A model generated the notes under the pieces. The model had not been told where the DNA came from. It saw nothing but the letters and a program-made list of their open reading frames with translations, and ran no database searches. A stretch of 64,000 nt of DNA from NCBI RefSeq assembly GCF_019393635.1, contig NC_057867.1, positions 5,342,182 to 5,406,181 on the forward strand, given 5' to 3'. Positions 1 to 11,989 of the stretch are shown here, one piece after another. This DNA comes from Dromiciops gliroides. Its lineage: Eukaryota > Chordata > Mammalia > Microbiotheria > Microbiotheriidae. Every line of letters starts with the position of its first letter. Within the stretch, counting starts at the first letter, position 1. A program made the position numbers and the translations under genes.

Positions 1-36
<36 letters not shown>

Positions 37-40
37 AGGA

Positions 41-112
<72 letters not shown>

Positions 113-268
113 AGGGAGGGAGGGAGGGAGGGAGGGAGGGAGGGAGGGAGGGAGGGAAGGAAGGAAGGAAGGAAGGAAGGAAGGAAGGAAGGAAGGAAGG
201 AAGGAAGGAAGGAAGGAAGGAAGGAAGGAAGGAAGGAAGGAAGGAAGGAAGGAAGGAAGGAAGAAAGA
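1..268. repeat. Purine tetranucleotide microsatellite (GAAA, GGGA, GGAA blocks)
   Basis: Three consecutive blocks are visible: GAAA units to about 112, GGGA units to about 155, then GGAA units to about 262. The strand is pure purine. The array runs off the left edge, so its full length is unknown. Confidence 0.98.
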
Positions 269-494
269 AAGATCCTCAGAAGAACTAGAACATTATGTTG
301 GTGTCGGCTTGTGACCCTGGCTGTGGCCATTACAAGGCTAGGCTCGGTGCTGAATATGTTTTCAGGTGAACTGTCCGTCTTCTGTTTCTGTCTCAGCCCA
401 GTGTCCTCTGCGTGAAAGCTGGAGCCTTGGAGATTCCTCAGCCTGCCCCGTCTGCTCCTCACCCTACATGTGGAGCCATGGGATTGTATTGGTA

Positions 495-588
495 GTTCAA
501 GGATGTGACCACGTAGCTCACAAGGGAGGGATGGGGGCCCTGTGTGGGAGTGGGATGTTGGAGAATTATGGGAACACGGTCTGATTGG
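495..588 (+). pseudogene. Decayed KRAB-A exon
   Basis: The start reads F-K-D-V-T, then an in-frame TAG, then LTREGWG, matching the FEDVAV-FTREEWG part of a KRAB-A box. About 20-25 bases of the middle are missing. After a frame change the DNA reads MLENYGN, the hallmark end of KRAB-A, then a TGA, then an intact-looking donor (GTAAGT at 589). The stop, internal deletion and frame change mean it cannot encode a KRAB domain. No finger exon belonging to it was found in the next 10 kb. It is probably the relic of an older KZNF copy in this cluster. Confidence 0.82.
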
Positions 589-599
589 GTAAGTCCTCA

Positions 600-1330
600 T
601 ACTCCTAGGTCCTTTTGCTCTCTTACTTTGTAATGAGTGAGAACAGAAGAAGAGAGGGAAGAGAGCATTAGTCCATTTGGCCCATGGTTCGATCTGCGAC
701 AGGGATAGATTTTTGAGAACATTGAGCTGAATCCTCAAGGGATCACACAGTTTCAAAGCAAGGAGGTACCCTACGGACCACTAAGTCACAAAGGATTTCA
801 CTGATTTAGAGCTGGGAGGGACCTAATCTAGCCCAATTTTACAGGCTAGAGTGCTGAGTGACTTGTGTGTGGTCTTACTGCCACCTAGTGAAGGGAAGGC
901 ACTTGCCCAAGGACACCTAGTATGTCTGTGATTGGACTTGAACCCAGGTTTCTTCATGCCAAATCCCCAGATGGCTGAGAATATGTAGGGGACTCATAAT
1001 AGGACCTTCCTGGTGACTCAGGATGAGTGTTGGTAAGGCCTCCAAACCCCAAATCATTTCACTTGCTCTCCAAAGGGCACTGGTGTAGAGCTGAGAATAA
1101 CTGGCAGCATCTCAAGAGGGCTTGAAGGCACATCATTAATCCTCTCCTCTGCTTTAAGCAGCCAGGTAGGGCCCCTTCTCCCACCACTCTTCTGTGCCCC
1201 CCAAATGGGTAATGGGCTAGGAAGCTACCAAATGGCGCCCAATCCTACACCCAGCACTGGACAACATTGCTGTGCTGTGGTCCACAGGGTCACAGAGTTG
1301 GGTGTGACTGAAAAACCAATGTCATTCATA
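600..1330. other. Intergenic; one old MIR copy at about 790-965
   Basis: A minus-strand MIR relic is recognisable from about 790 to 965 (gagctgggagggacc, then the acttgcccaaggacacc core). Nothing coding or otherwise recognisable was seen in the remainder. Confidence 0.5.
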
Positions 1331-1337
1331 TTTTGGA

Positions 1338-1590
1338 ACAGTTAGATGGCACAGTGGATGGACTCCCAGGCCTGGAATCAGGAAGACTCATCTTCCTGAG
1401 TTCAAATCTGGCCTCAGATACTTCCTAGCTAGCTGCATGATCCTGGGCAAGTCACTTCACCCTGTGTGCCTCAGTTTCTTTATCTGTCAAATGAGCTGGA
1501 GAAGGAAATATAAACCACTCCAGTATCTTTGCCAAAAAAATCCCAAATGGGGTCATGAAGACTCAACAACAGCAATTGAGAAAACTAAAC
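1338..1590 (+). repeat. Long MIR-core SINE with 3' extension
   Basis: The copy has a tRNA-like head (agatggcacagtgga), the core ending gatcctgggcaagtcactt, then an extension ending in a caacaacag tail. The same long SINE occurs in minus orientation near 28.9, 39.7, 49.1 and 55.5-56.5 kb. Confidence 0.8.
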
Positions 1591-2089
1591 AACATGTGTA
1601 CAAAAAAGGCCAAAAGAGAACAGCCCAGAGAAAATACTTGGCTTTCTTCTCTGAAAATGAGGTGGAATTGACCTAGCTAATCTCCAAGGTCATCTTCTAG
1701 TTCTAAAAATTCCACCGTTTTCCATTCAATGGGCTCTTCTCCCATTCCTAGCCTGATTTACTTGCCTTTAGTTGGCCAAAGATATAGATAGTTATGACGC
1801 AAATTCTGCTGTCAAAGAACTTCCAACCCCATCTCATGGAAGAGCAAGTACCCAAATATTATCATTTGGATCCAAGGGAAAGATGCTCTTTAGCTCCAAG
1901 ATTCAGAGTGAGGGTTGGAAATTGACATTAGCACCATATGGTGAACGTCTGCCTAAGGGGTTTGGACTTTGTCTTCTGAGCAGTAGGGAGCCACTGACGT
2001 TTTCTTTTGAATCAGGAAGGACATCACCACTTCAGGAATGGGAGACAAACAACAACAGCTCTATCCAGAATGAAAAAAGGTCCCACCAC

Positions 2090-2725
2090 ACTCTGCCCTG
2101 TCTGCCCTCTGTCAGAACATATTTAGAGTATTGTGTTCAGTTCCAGGAAGAACACTGAGGAATTGGGGACAGTCCAGGGGAGGGTGAAGGGCCTCAACCC
2201 AAGGCCAGGTGAGGATCTACTGAAGGAAATGGCCATGTTTTAGCCTGGAGAGGAGAAGATTCAAGGGGAATGTGAGTGCCCTTAAAATAACTGAAGACGG
2301 GGGCAGCTAGGTGGCACAGCGTATAGAGCATTGGCCCTGGAGTCAGGAGGACCTGAGTTCAAATCCAGCCTCAGACACTTAACACTTACTAGCTGTGTGA
2401 CCCTGGGCAAGTCACTTAACCCCAGTTGCCTAAAAACAAAAGAAAACAAAATAACTGAAGTCAACTATTAGAAGAGGAATTGGACTTTTCCTCATTGATC
2501 CCATAGGGCTGAACCAGCATCAGTGGGTGGAAGGTGAAGAGGGGCACCTTTGGACTTGGGGTCAGGATAAACTTTCTACCAATGAGCACCATCCCAAAGG
2601 AATGGGCTTCTTTGAGAGGTGTCAGGCAAGTGAAGACTGGGCATACCATATGGACAAGGAACTCTGGTTCTAGTATGAGTCAGACTAGATGGAAGCTGAG
2701 GTCTTTCATGTGCCTTGGACCTCCC
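2090..2725 (+). repeat. CR1/L3-type LINE 3' end
   Basis: The text matches the widespread amniote CR1/L3 3' region: a gtgttcagttccaggaag stretch, agcctggagaggagaagattc, and a final part resembling ttccaatgagc...aatgggctt. The element is split by a younger SINE at 2299-2447. Confidence 0.65.
2299..2447 (+). repeat. Marsupial MIR-core SINE inside the CR1/L3 LINE
   Basis: The full-length unit starts gggcagctaggtggcacag and ends in an A-rich tail. It is flanked by an exact 13-bp target duplication, aaaataactgaag, at 2284-2296 and 2448-2460. This shows retrotransposition into the older LINE. Confidence 0.9.
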
Positions 2726-3039
2726 CAGCTCCAAATTCTGCTTCTCTTCTACTCAACTTCTGCTTGGGTGGGCCTGGTCGAGGCTCTGGGGTGGCAGGTG
2801 GAGAGGAAAGGGAGAAGAAATCCTAAGTGATTCAGCAGGAGCCTGGCTGACTCAGGAGGGGAGAGAAATGAGAGAAATCTGGCCGCCTATCGGGTTCCCT
2901 CCCTCACCTTTCTAAGCCAGGTTTCTTTCTTCCTCCCTTTCCTCCCCATCCTCTCTTTGTACCTGGTCCCTCTTCCATCCCTTCCAACAGGTCACACGCT
3001 TTCTTATATTCTCTACCTTCTCTCCACTTCTTCGCCTCC

Positions 3040-3480
3040 CCCCAGCCCGCCCCCGTTGCCATGCAACGCGCGCAGCCAACCCCGATGGCCGGTGGCCGGC
3101 GGACCTCTGGGCTGCCTAGAGCAGCAGGCGGATGCGCAGCTGCAGCAGTGGCTGCGGCTGCGAGGGCCCAGCCCCGGGCCTGCCCACAGGCCCTTCCGCA
3201 CAAGCAGTCGCCCTCCAGAGCGGGCGAGAGTGAGTGAGTGCTGTCCCTGAGGGGCTGTGGGGGATTGTGGGGGGGGAGGTATGGAATCCGAGCTTGGGGC
3301 TCGCCTGGTCTGCAGTTAAGGCCCCTGTTCGCCTCTGTGGAGCCCCCTTCTGGAGACAATTGGCCCCTGCGCCTGCGCCATCTCCAGCTCCCCTCCACCC
3401 CAACCACTATTGTTTTTGCGCCTGCGCATACTCTTCCCTTGGGTCCAGCTCAGCACCTGGGTCAGCGCCATCTCCCTAGG
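3040..3480. promoter_or_regulatory. CpG island, candidate KZNF-1 promoter and first exon
   Basis: This is a GC- and CpG-rich block in otherwise CpG-poor DNA. It has two NRF1-like gcgcctgcgc sites near 3367 and 3419. A good splice donor (GTGAGT at 3230) could end a non-coding first exon. It is the nearest island upstream of the plus-strand KZNF-1 exons, 8-9 kb away. Assignment to that gene is inference. Confidence 0.6.
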
Positions 3481-5329
3481 GCCCACCCCACTGCCTTCTC
3501 ACTGCTTAAACCCTAGCCTGTAGATAAATTCCTACCCTTAAAGGCCCTAACTCAGTTGCCACATGCTCCAGGAAGCCGGCCCAGATTTCCTGAACCTCCC
3601 CTGAAGCTATAAATTCATAGGATCTCCAAGCAAAAAAGGGTGCTTAAAGATTTTGTACATTAATCACCCCTCTCTTATACAGAACGGGAAAGGAAGGGCC
3701 AAAGATGGAAAAGAACTCACTTAAGGTCACAACAGCTGCAAAGTCAGCTATAGACTTTTCATCTTAGAATCTTGGAAGCACTATAATATAAATAATACGG
3801 GCCAAAGTCTTCATTGTATCAAGAGGAGAACTGAGTCCCAGAGAAGGGAATGGGCCTGCCCAAGGCCACATAGTTGGAGCTTGGAGCCTGAACTAGAATT
3901 CTCTTTGCTGCTTCCCTCCCCACCACTACCCTCAGCCTTATCCTTCCAGGGCCTAGATTTTAGTCTTCTTTGTGTCTCCCACAGAACCCTCCATGTACTG
4001 CAAGCTAAATAAAGTGAATGAAATCCTCTAATGCCCTGAGTAAAGTCATCAATTACCAAATATCTATTAAGCACCTATTCTGTGCCAAACCCTGGGTGGG
4101 GGGGGGGCAGGAGTGAATAAGACCTTACTTTTGGAATGACTAGTTAGTAGGACAGATAATAATGCACAAAGTTAATTCAACAGGCATTTGGGGGGTGGCA
4201 ATGAGGGTGAAGTGACTTGCCCAAGGTCACACAGCTAGTAAGTGTCAAGTGTCTGAGGCCAGATTTGAACTCAGGTCCTCCTGAATCCAGGGCCGGTGCT
4301 CTATCCACTGTGCCACCTAGCTGCCCCTCTGCAGGTATTTATTTAGGCCTTTATTGGTCACTGGGGTCATGTGTGTAAAAGAGAAATGAGTAAGACCCAT
4401 TCTTTTTTCCTGGAGAGCTCACAGGCTAAAAATAAGATAAAATGTTCAGTTTAAAAAGCATTTATCCAGCACTACTGTTTGCAGAGCACTAGCAAGGTGC
4501 TCTAATTGTAGTAAGCCAAGAGCAGAATACAGCAGGACTATGACCTTAATTCTGGACTCCCTTAATACAATTGGGGACTGAGCTAGTTCCACCATCTCTC
4601 TCCTAATCTGCCATTTGCATCATTGTCAGAATGATCTTCTTGCCCATACCTACATAGCCTCCAGTGGGAGGGAGGGTTCTGGGAGGATTCAAAGAGACTA
4701 AAACCCAGGCCCTGGAGGGATAAAGGCAGCCAAGAGAATTCTACTTCTGGCTCTGGCCTCCAACTGTGTGGCTTTGGGCAAGTCCCTTCCCCTCTCCAGT
4801 CACAGCATTCTTCAGCGGGGCCCTACAGTCTGGTGCCATTCTTTTTTATAGCATCATCTCATCTTATGCTCCTTTATGTGTTGTGTGCTCCAGACACGCC
4901 AGTCAACTTCACCATCCTCCATGTTCTCCTAACTCCATGACTACTCACACTCTTCCCTATATCTGAAATAGTACAGTTCCCTATAACCTTTTTCCCCACT
5001 GAATTCCTATCAGTCCTTTAAGGCCCAACTCAAATGCTTCCTCCTCCTACAGGAAGTTTTCATTCATTCCCCTGATCAGTAATGATCCTTCCCCTCAAAC
5101 CTCTCATAGAATATTTATTTCAGTTATTTGTTTCACTGAAGATTGTGGTCTTATCCCCCTACTAGGTGGAAAGCTCCTTACCAGCAGGAACTGTCTTATC
5201 GACACTGTCTTTCCCGGGTGCTCCTCTACTAGGCTCCTGATAAGTTGTTGGTTTTTTTTTTTTTTTGAGGATTTTTTTTTAGCATGCAACTTTGCCGAAG
5301 CTATTTATTGTTCAGTTAGTATCTTTGCT
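3481..5329. other. Intergenic: MIR and L2-like relics
   Basis: Old MIR-like fragments lie at about 3600-3890. L2-like 3' material reads in plus orientation from about 4590 to 5230 (typical ggcccaactcaaatgc and aggaagttttc phrases). No coding exon was recognised. Confidence 0.5.
4190..4327 (-). repeat. Marsupial MIR-core SINE
   Basis: Reverse-orientation copy: gtgacttgcccaaggtcacac core, ending cacctagctgcccc. Confidence 0.88.
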
Positions 5330-5740
5330 GATTGCCTAGGACTTTCCAACTAAAGCATCATATCATCAAACAATAGGCATCAAAGGATTTACCTATCTTC
5401 ATGCCTTTTATTTCTTTCTCTTGTCTTATTACTATTGCTAATATTTCCAGAACTATATCAAATAATAGCAAGGAGAGTGGGCATCCTTGCTTCACTCCCA
5501 TATTTATTACCTATTGCATATGATGCTTGCTTTTGGTTTTAGATAGATGCTTCTTATGGTATTAAAAATGTTTTTATGCCTATACTTTGTAGGGTTTTTA
5601 GCATAAAAATGTACTTTTTCAAAGGCTTTTTCTGTATCTATTGAGATGATCATGTAACTTTGGATGTTTTGCTTTTTAACATGATTATGCTGATTATTTA
5701 TAAAATTAAAATATTTATAATATTTATAAAACAATATTTA
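5330..5740 (-). pseudogene. L1 ORF2 reverse-transcriptase fragment
   Basis: Read on the minus strand, the DNA encodes L1 reverse-transcriptase blocks: MIISIDTEKAFEK, then FNTIRSIYLKP, then [18 protein letters not shown]. The frame is open over about 75 codons at a time and ends in stops. The endonuclease and the remaining RT blocks are absent. It is a dead fragment of an L1 LINE. Confidence 0.85.
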
Positions 5741-6466
5741 TAAAATTTAAATTGCTTCCAAAATTATTTTCAACAAGGATTATGAATCATCTTTAATCCA
5801 ATAAATGGTTTTTGAAAATAATTTTTGCTTTTCATATTACAGGTCTGATATCCTCAAGTCACTACAGACCAACCCAGCTCTGAACTGTTATCCTCCTTGG
5901 CACTTAGCTTCTCTAGAACTTGAATATCTGTTTCCCAAATAGTGTTTGAGCCTTGCTTCATACAACAGATGTGTTTGTGAAAAGCTGTGCCAAGTTGGGT
6001 TTTTCTAAGTGGAGCCCAATTTCCAGTGCACCATGGGACCTCAACATTTAAAGAAACCCTGCAGTGAATCATTGGATAAAGGGAAGAATTGCCTCCTACA
6101 GCATGGACCTGGTGAGTGGGTTTGTGTATACTGAATTTTCTTCAGTTGTGCCATGATAGATGTGGTAGAAGCAGGTGCTTCCATGGTGAGTGCTATGATC
6201 TGGGGCACAGAATGGTGCTTCCTAAGCCTTTACCTTTTCTCCCAAGCCTCTGAGTGATGAATGTTTCTGAAATGACCTCAAGAAACTGAGAGCAGATGCC
6301 TGTCACTGGTTATCTTTATATCTCCAGTGTCTAACATGTAGTGGGCATTTCATAAGTAGACAGAGATAGAGAACTGGCCTGAAAGCTAGGAAGACCTGAG
6401 CTCCCCTGGTGATGGGGAGCTCTCTAGCAAGAGCCATGGAGAAAACATCCTGAGCTTCAGGACAAC

Positions 6467-6467
<1 letters not shown>

Positions 6468-6527
<60 letters not shown>

Positions 6528-6580
6528 ATAGTGGTGGTGGTGGTGGTGGTGGTGGAGGTGGTAGAGGTAGTAGTAGTAGC
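6468..6580. repeat. Trinucleotide array (GTA then GTG)
   Basis: About 20 GTA/TAG units pass into about 8 GTG units and then a decayed mixture. Reverse-frame poly-Tyr or poly-Thr reading frames here are artefacts of the array. Confidence 0.95.
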
Positions 6581-6939
6581 AGCTCTTTTGCATTTGAGGT
6601 GAGCAGCCATAGAAGCCAGTGCCACTTCCACCATATTGTTGCCTTGTGCTCAGCCTACTGGTTCTTCTCCCAGGGGCAGGAGACAGACTGGCAGCTCACG
6701 CTCCCCTTTTCCCTGTGTGTCAAGGACAAAGGCCCTTTTCCTAACCATCATCTCTCTCCCCCTCAGCCCTACCCTTTCACAGTCCAGAAACTCCTCTGCT
6801 CTCTTTCTTTGTTAACAAACTCCCTTTCACTATTAGTCTCACATTCTTTCCAGCTTATGGCAAAAGCAGAAACCTAGTGGTCTCCAGAAGACACTGCATC
6901 CTTGGCTACATTCTCAATACACTAGGGACCATGAAAAGT

Positions 6940-7112
6940 AGGTAACTTGGTGGTATGGTGTACGGTGGCTAGAGTGCTGGGCCTGAAGTCAGGAAGACCT
7001 GAGTTCAAATCCAGCCTCAGACACTTACTAGCTCTGTGACCCTGGAAAAAGTCATCTAACCTCTGTTTGCCTGTTTCTCCATCTGTAAAATGGAGATACG
7101 GATAGCACATAT
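6940..7112 (+). repeat. MIR-type SINE, older copy
   Basis: Head ggtaacttggtggtatgg, core agttcaaatccagcctcag, and a MIR-like tail ccatctgtaaaatggagat. Confidence 0.8.
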
Positions 7113-7639
7113 CTCCCAGAGTCGTTGTGCTTGGCTACTCTGATTATTGTTGTTGTTATATTCCTTGCTCCTCTGGCACCATCATCCAGCAGCCCTCCTT
7201 TGAAGTTCATTCCATCCAACCGTCTCACTCAGTACCAATTCTAGTCATCGTCGACTGGCTTCCAGCCCATCTTCCCTTTGTTCTCATGGCGTTCGGAGCC
7301 TATCTCACATTCTGCCCTCATACCCTGGCACTACAATATACTCAATACTCTGGCTTCCCAGTTCATCAACTGCCCCTGTCAGTGAGTCAGTCAGTTAACA
7401 AGCATTTATTAAGTACCTACTAAATGCTAAGCCTGGGAGCCCAAATCTTACTTGACCATAAAAAATTGAGGGCTTCTGCAGTACATTCCCTCTGGTCCCT
7501 TCCTTGACACCCCAACACCCCTTTCTATCACCCCCATTCTCTCCTCTTCTGCTCTGATATCTGAGGAAGAGGCGGTCCTTCTTTCTCTACTTCTGCTCCG
7601 ATTCCATCTCCTTTCGTTTCCTCTCAGAACTTTCCCCTT

Positions 7640-9125
7640 GGATTGTACCAGTTCTCTCATCTTCAATCTTCCTTCCTCACTAGCTCTTTCCCTTTAGCTT
7701 ATGATATTTCTGAGTCTCCTCCATTCTTAAAAACCTTTCCTTTCTCCTGCCAAACCCTTCACCCACCATCATTCATAGCCAAACTCCTAGAAAGCATTGT
7801 CTCGACTCGTTGCCTCCATTTCCTCACCTCTTGGGTTTCAACCTCTTTCAACCTGGCATCTGACCCTACCAAGATTACTGGTGATCTCTTAGTTGCTAAA
7901 ACTAATAGTCCTTATTCAGTCCTCATTTTCCTTGACCTCTCTGTGGCTTTAGCCACTAGCCCCCACCCTAGCTTCCTGGATGCCTTTTCCTCCCTTGATG
8001 CCTATGTTGATGCTCTCTTCTGGTTTTTTCCTACTGGTATGAGCATTCTTTTGGAAGTCTCCTTTACTGGGTCATCATCTGTCTCGACTTCTAAACTAGA
8101 CCTTTTCCCTTCACCTTCCTCCGCATTCTCTCTCCATTTCCCTCTCTCCTCTGTCTCCCTCCTGCTCTCTCTCACCCCCTCTCTTTCTCTCTCCATTTAC
8201 CTCTCTCCCTCCTGCTCCCTCCCCCCTCTCTTTCTCTCTCCATTTCCCTCTCTCCTCTCTCCTCTCTCTCCCTCACTTCTCTCTATCATTTCATTATTAT
8301 CTCTATGAAGAGATTCCCAGATCTATAAATTCAGCCTTGATCACTCTTCTAAGTTACCATCCCACAGCGACCACAACAAAAGCTCATCATCTCCACCTGT
8401 GTGTCCTATTAGATATTCCAAGCTCAGCAAGTCCCATGTGGAACTCATCATCTCCCCCCACCCCCAAATTGCCCCCCTTAACCTTCCCTGCCTTCCAATC
8501 ACTCAAAGTCCCTCCCCTATGTCTTGTGGATTCTGCCGCCACAATAGCACAAGATCTCATTAGATCATGTGTCCGCTCTTTTTTCTTTCCAATCATCCTT
8601 ATGCACATTGCTGCCAAAATAATCTTCCCATCCTTCCCTTTATCAGAGTGTGGGATGTAGCCTATGCTATCTCACTTGTGGTCAGTGTCCTGTCCATGAT
8701 CAATGGCTCCCTATTGTTTAAAGGGTAATCTACAAACCTTTCAGTCTAGTATTTAAATCCCTTTACAATCCAACTCCGCCCCCCTTTACCTTTCCAGATC
8801 TAATTCAGATTATGTTATACACTCTGCATTTCAACCAAACCAGCCACCATGTCATCTCCCATCTCCATACCTTTGCACAGGCTGTCCCTCCTGTCTGGAA
8901 TGCCCTCCCCCCAAACCCCCTTAGGATCCCTAGCTTCCTTCAGGGCTCACCTCATGTGCTGCCTCTTCTGACTCCTCTCCCCCAGTTGGAGGTACTTCCT
9001 CCTTTCTCAAATGATCCTATATTTCCTTATGGGGTGTACTCCCCAGTAGAGAGTAAGCTTCTTTGGGGCTTACACCCTAGAACAGCACCTGGCACCTAAT
9101 AGGTGTTTCATAAATGTTTGTTGAA
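7640..9125 (+). repeat. L2 LINE: reverse-transcriptase remnant plus 3' end
   Basis: One open stretch of about 220 codons (7643-8308) resembles L2/CR1 reverse transcriptase: AKLLESIVSTRCLHFLTS, then GDLLVAKTN, then SVLIFLDLSVA. The rest degenerates into CT-rich sequence, and no catalytic Y/F-x-D-D motif is visible. From about 8330 the text becomes the L2 3' region, ending gcacctaataggtgtttcataaatg near 9115. It is a dead mobile element, not a host gene. Confidence 0.78.
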
Positions 9126-9849
9126 TTGAGTTAGTTATTGAGAAGATACAAAAATAAAGAAAACAGGGAGCTTATAATGTCGTATGGCCCCAGAGCGATG
9201 CAAATAACCCAAATTAGAGGAGAGGCAGCGTGGTGTGGTGGCGAGAGGGACAGCCTTAGCATCCAGGGAGCAGCCAGCCCCGCTGCACAGGCCTCTCTGA
9301 GCTCTCTCTACAGCACATGGGGGGCGGTTGGTCTTTTTCTCAATTTGTATCATCTCTCTTGTTTTTACACATCCTTCATCTCCAAATCCATTGCTCCCCT
9401 TCCCCTCCCTTGAAAGCTATCTCTTGTAACAAAAGATGAACATAAAAAAGGAAAGATCTAGCAAAACTGACCATCACATCAGCTGAGTCTGACAGTGTAT
9501 GCAGCTCTCTGTCCCCAGAGCCCCCACATCAGCAAAGAAGGAAGGAAGGGAGGTGCATGTTCTGATCCCTGGGGTCAAGCTTGGTCATCAGAACTGCACA
9601 TAGCTCTCAACAGGCCAAATGACAGGGTATCTCCGAGGAGGGCCTGGAAGGGATGGGAGAACAGAGCCAGAGGAGAATAGCTTGTCCCACAGTCCCCAAA
9701 ACCAATGGTGGGATTGACTTTATTATTCCTAGAGCAAGTATAAGAAAGAGGTAAATAGAGTAAAAGTACGAGCCTGCTGAAACAGGAGGGCAGATGGCCT
9801 GGGCAGGCCTTGGTGAATGGCTGCACAGCATGTGACACATGACTGAGGA
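9126..9849. other. Intergenic; nothing recognised
   Basis: There is no clear repeat, exon or regulatory cluster. The short open frames have no recognisable domain. Confidence 0.4.
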
Positions 9850-10260
9850 CCAGCTAGACAAAGAGATGGCACAGTACATAAAAGTGCTGAGCCTGCAGTC
9901 GGGAAGGCCTGAGTTCAATGCCTGTATGACCCTGGGCCACTCACTTCCCCTGCCTGCCTCACTTTACTCTTCTATAAAAAGGGGATGATGGGGGCGGCTA
10001 GGTGGCGCAGTGGATAAAGCACCGGCCCTGGATTCAGGAGGACCTGAGTTCAAATCCGGCCTCAGACACTTGACACTTACTAGCTGTGTGACCCTGGGCA
10101 AGTCACTTAACCCCCACTGCCCTGCAAAAAAAACCCAAAAAACAAAAAAACAAAATAAAATGGGGATGATAAGAGCACCTACCTCACCTGGTTGTTGTGA
10201 AAATGGAAGGAAATGCCATGTGTAAACGCTTGCTTTGCAGACCTTAAGGGCCTGGCTAAG
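9850..10260 (+). repeat. MIR split by a younger SINE
   Basis: The MIR runs from about 9850 to 9985 and resumes at about 10160 (cacctacctcacctggttgttgtgaaaatgg). Between them a full SINE (9990-10160) sits between near-identical copies of aaaatggggatgat, its target duplication. Confidence 0.82.
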
Positions 10261-10764
10261 GGCATGACTGTTGTTGCTGCCATTACTGTGATTGGGCCAA
10301 TTAGTGGCCACATAGTGGCAGCCATCAGGACAGCTCAGCAGGAAGACAACGTCTGTTCCCCCTCCCCAAGCCAGTCTCAGACTCAGTCTCTTCCCCCATA
10401 CAGGTGACAGTCTAATGGGGGCTAAGACAGCAACACAAACATATTACCTAATATTACATGATAAAAGGAGCATTATGTTAGGATTGAAGGGATAAGGTTA
10501 GGCCCCTGCTGGTGAATCCAGGCAGACTTCTGGGAGGAGTGCTATGAGATCTAATTGTGCTTCAAAGGATGGGAAGGAAGTCATTAGTAAAGAAGGGGAT
10601 ACTGAGATGAACAGTTGGGCAAAGGCCAGAACATGGGAGAATGAAGAGCTTGTAGGAATAGAGTGTGATAGGATGTAACAAAGGAAAAGGCTACAAAGCT
10701 ATTGTAATATACCATATTTTAGAGGACCTGCAATGCTGTTAGTGTTAGAAAGAGAGGAGTATGG

Positions 10765-10908
10765 GGGGGCAGCTAGGTGGCACTGCAGTGGATAGAGCAC
10801 CGGCCCTGGATTCAGGAGGACCTGAGTTCAAATCCGGCCTCAGACACTTGACACTTACTAGCTATGTGACCCTGGGCAAGTCACTTAACCCTCAATGCCC
10901 CACAAAAA
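10765..10908 (+). repeat. Marsupial MIR-core SINE
   Basis: Full-length copy with flanking copies of aagagaggagtatgg at about 10750 and aaagaggagtatgg at about 10919. Confidence 0.9.
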
Positions 10909-11131
10909 ATTTCAGAAAGAAAGAGGAGTATGGCCTTTACTCACTGGGTAGTAAGGAGCCACTGAAATACTTGAGTAGAAGAGTGACAGGTTTCCCCCTA
11001 TTAATTGCATGTAAGGAGGTAAAGGGATGGAATGGGGGGCTGAAAGTCAGGGAAGGCAATTTCTGCTCTCTTTGGGAGGAGAAGCACCAAGAGAGGTGTG
11101 GTCTTCTCACTGTACCTTTCTCTTTGCCTAG

Positions 11132-11193
11132 CTCCACCTGCACCCCAACTTCTGAAAGGCAACAGAAGAAGCCAGGTGGTAGACGGTTCCCAG
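11132..11193 (+). other. Candidate leader exon of KZNF-1
   Basis: A pyrimidine-rich tract ends in an acceptor (ctttgcctag), followed by 62 bases and a strong donor, CAG|GTAAGC. Joined to the KRAB-A exon it leaves an open frame (ending ...VVDGSQ before ETSM), but it contains no ATG. It is either untranslated or continues a coding leader from an exon not identified. The evidence is splice consensus and position only. Confidence 0.4.
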
Positions 11194-11269
11194 GTAAGCT
11201 GGGGTTCTTTTGGCCTTCCCTCGGGCCATTCCACCTCCCTTGCTCCCACCCCCTGACTCGGTGTATTCC

Positions 11270-11472
11270 ATTTTAGCATTTTACTTGAACTCAATTTCCC
11301 TAGTGTACCTTTTTCTTTTCTTGACCCCCATCACTCTATCTTGTATTATGCTTATCTTTATACCTGTGGAACGTCAGACCCTCGAGGGCAGTAACATTTA
11401 TCATCCCCCAGGGGAAGTCTCCTCCAATACCTGGGACATACAAGGTCCTAAATAAATGTTTGTTGAACCATT
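11270..11472 (+). repeat. L2 LINE 3' end
   Basis: Typical L2 tail: cagaccctcgagggcagtaa, then ggtcctaaataaatgtttg. Confidence 0.65.
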
Positions 11473-11802
11473 GCCTTTAACCCTCAAAATGCACCTGTGA
11501 AGAGGGCCACAGGGCAGGGATTGTTAGTCTTACTTTAGTTATTTCTGCACCAACAGCGGTACCCAAAGAGGATTGGGGTGTGTGATTCAGCAAGTTCGTA
11601 AAAGAGGAAGAGAAGAGTGTAGGTCTAAGAGAATCCAAGAAACTCCTTTGTTTTACAGAAGAGGAAACTGAGACTCAGGGCAGGCAAGGGACTTGTCATC
11701 AAGGGCATAAAATGAGGACCAGAACCCTATTGTTCTGACTCTTAGCATCACAGAATCTAAGGGATGGAAAGAAAAATTAACCTAGAATTCTTTATATTTT
11801 GG

Positions 11803-11952
11803 GGGCAGCTAGGTGATGCAGTGGATAGAGCACTGGCCCTGGAGTCAGGAGGACCTGAGTTCAAATCCGACCTCAGACACTTGACACTTACTAGCTGTGT
11901 GACCCTGGGCAAGTCATTTAACCCTCATTGCCCTACTGCACCCCCCAAAAAA
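11803..11952 (+). repeat. Marsupial MIR-core SINE
   Basis: Full-length, flanked by copies of gaattctttatatttt at about 11787 and 11953. Confidence 0.9.
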
Positions 11953-11989
11953 GAATTCTTTATATTTTAAAGCTTCACAAAGCTTTTCC

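Larger units (their letters stand above)
5741..7639. other. Intergenic; no gene recognised
   Basis: AT-rich DNA follows the L1 fragment. A stretch at 5840-6080 looks like an interspersed repeat but the family is unknown to me. The region also holds a trinucleotide array and one MIR-type SINE, listed separately. Confidence 0.45.

Noticed and set aside
2299-2447. tRNA-like heads and A/B-box-like segments of the many SINEs as possible tRNA genes.
   Set aside because: They continue into the MIR core and A tail and have target duplications, so they are retroposons.
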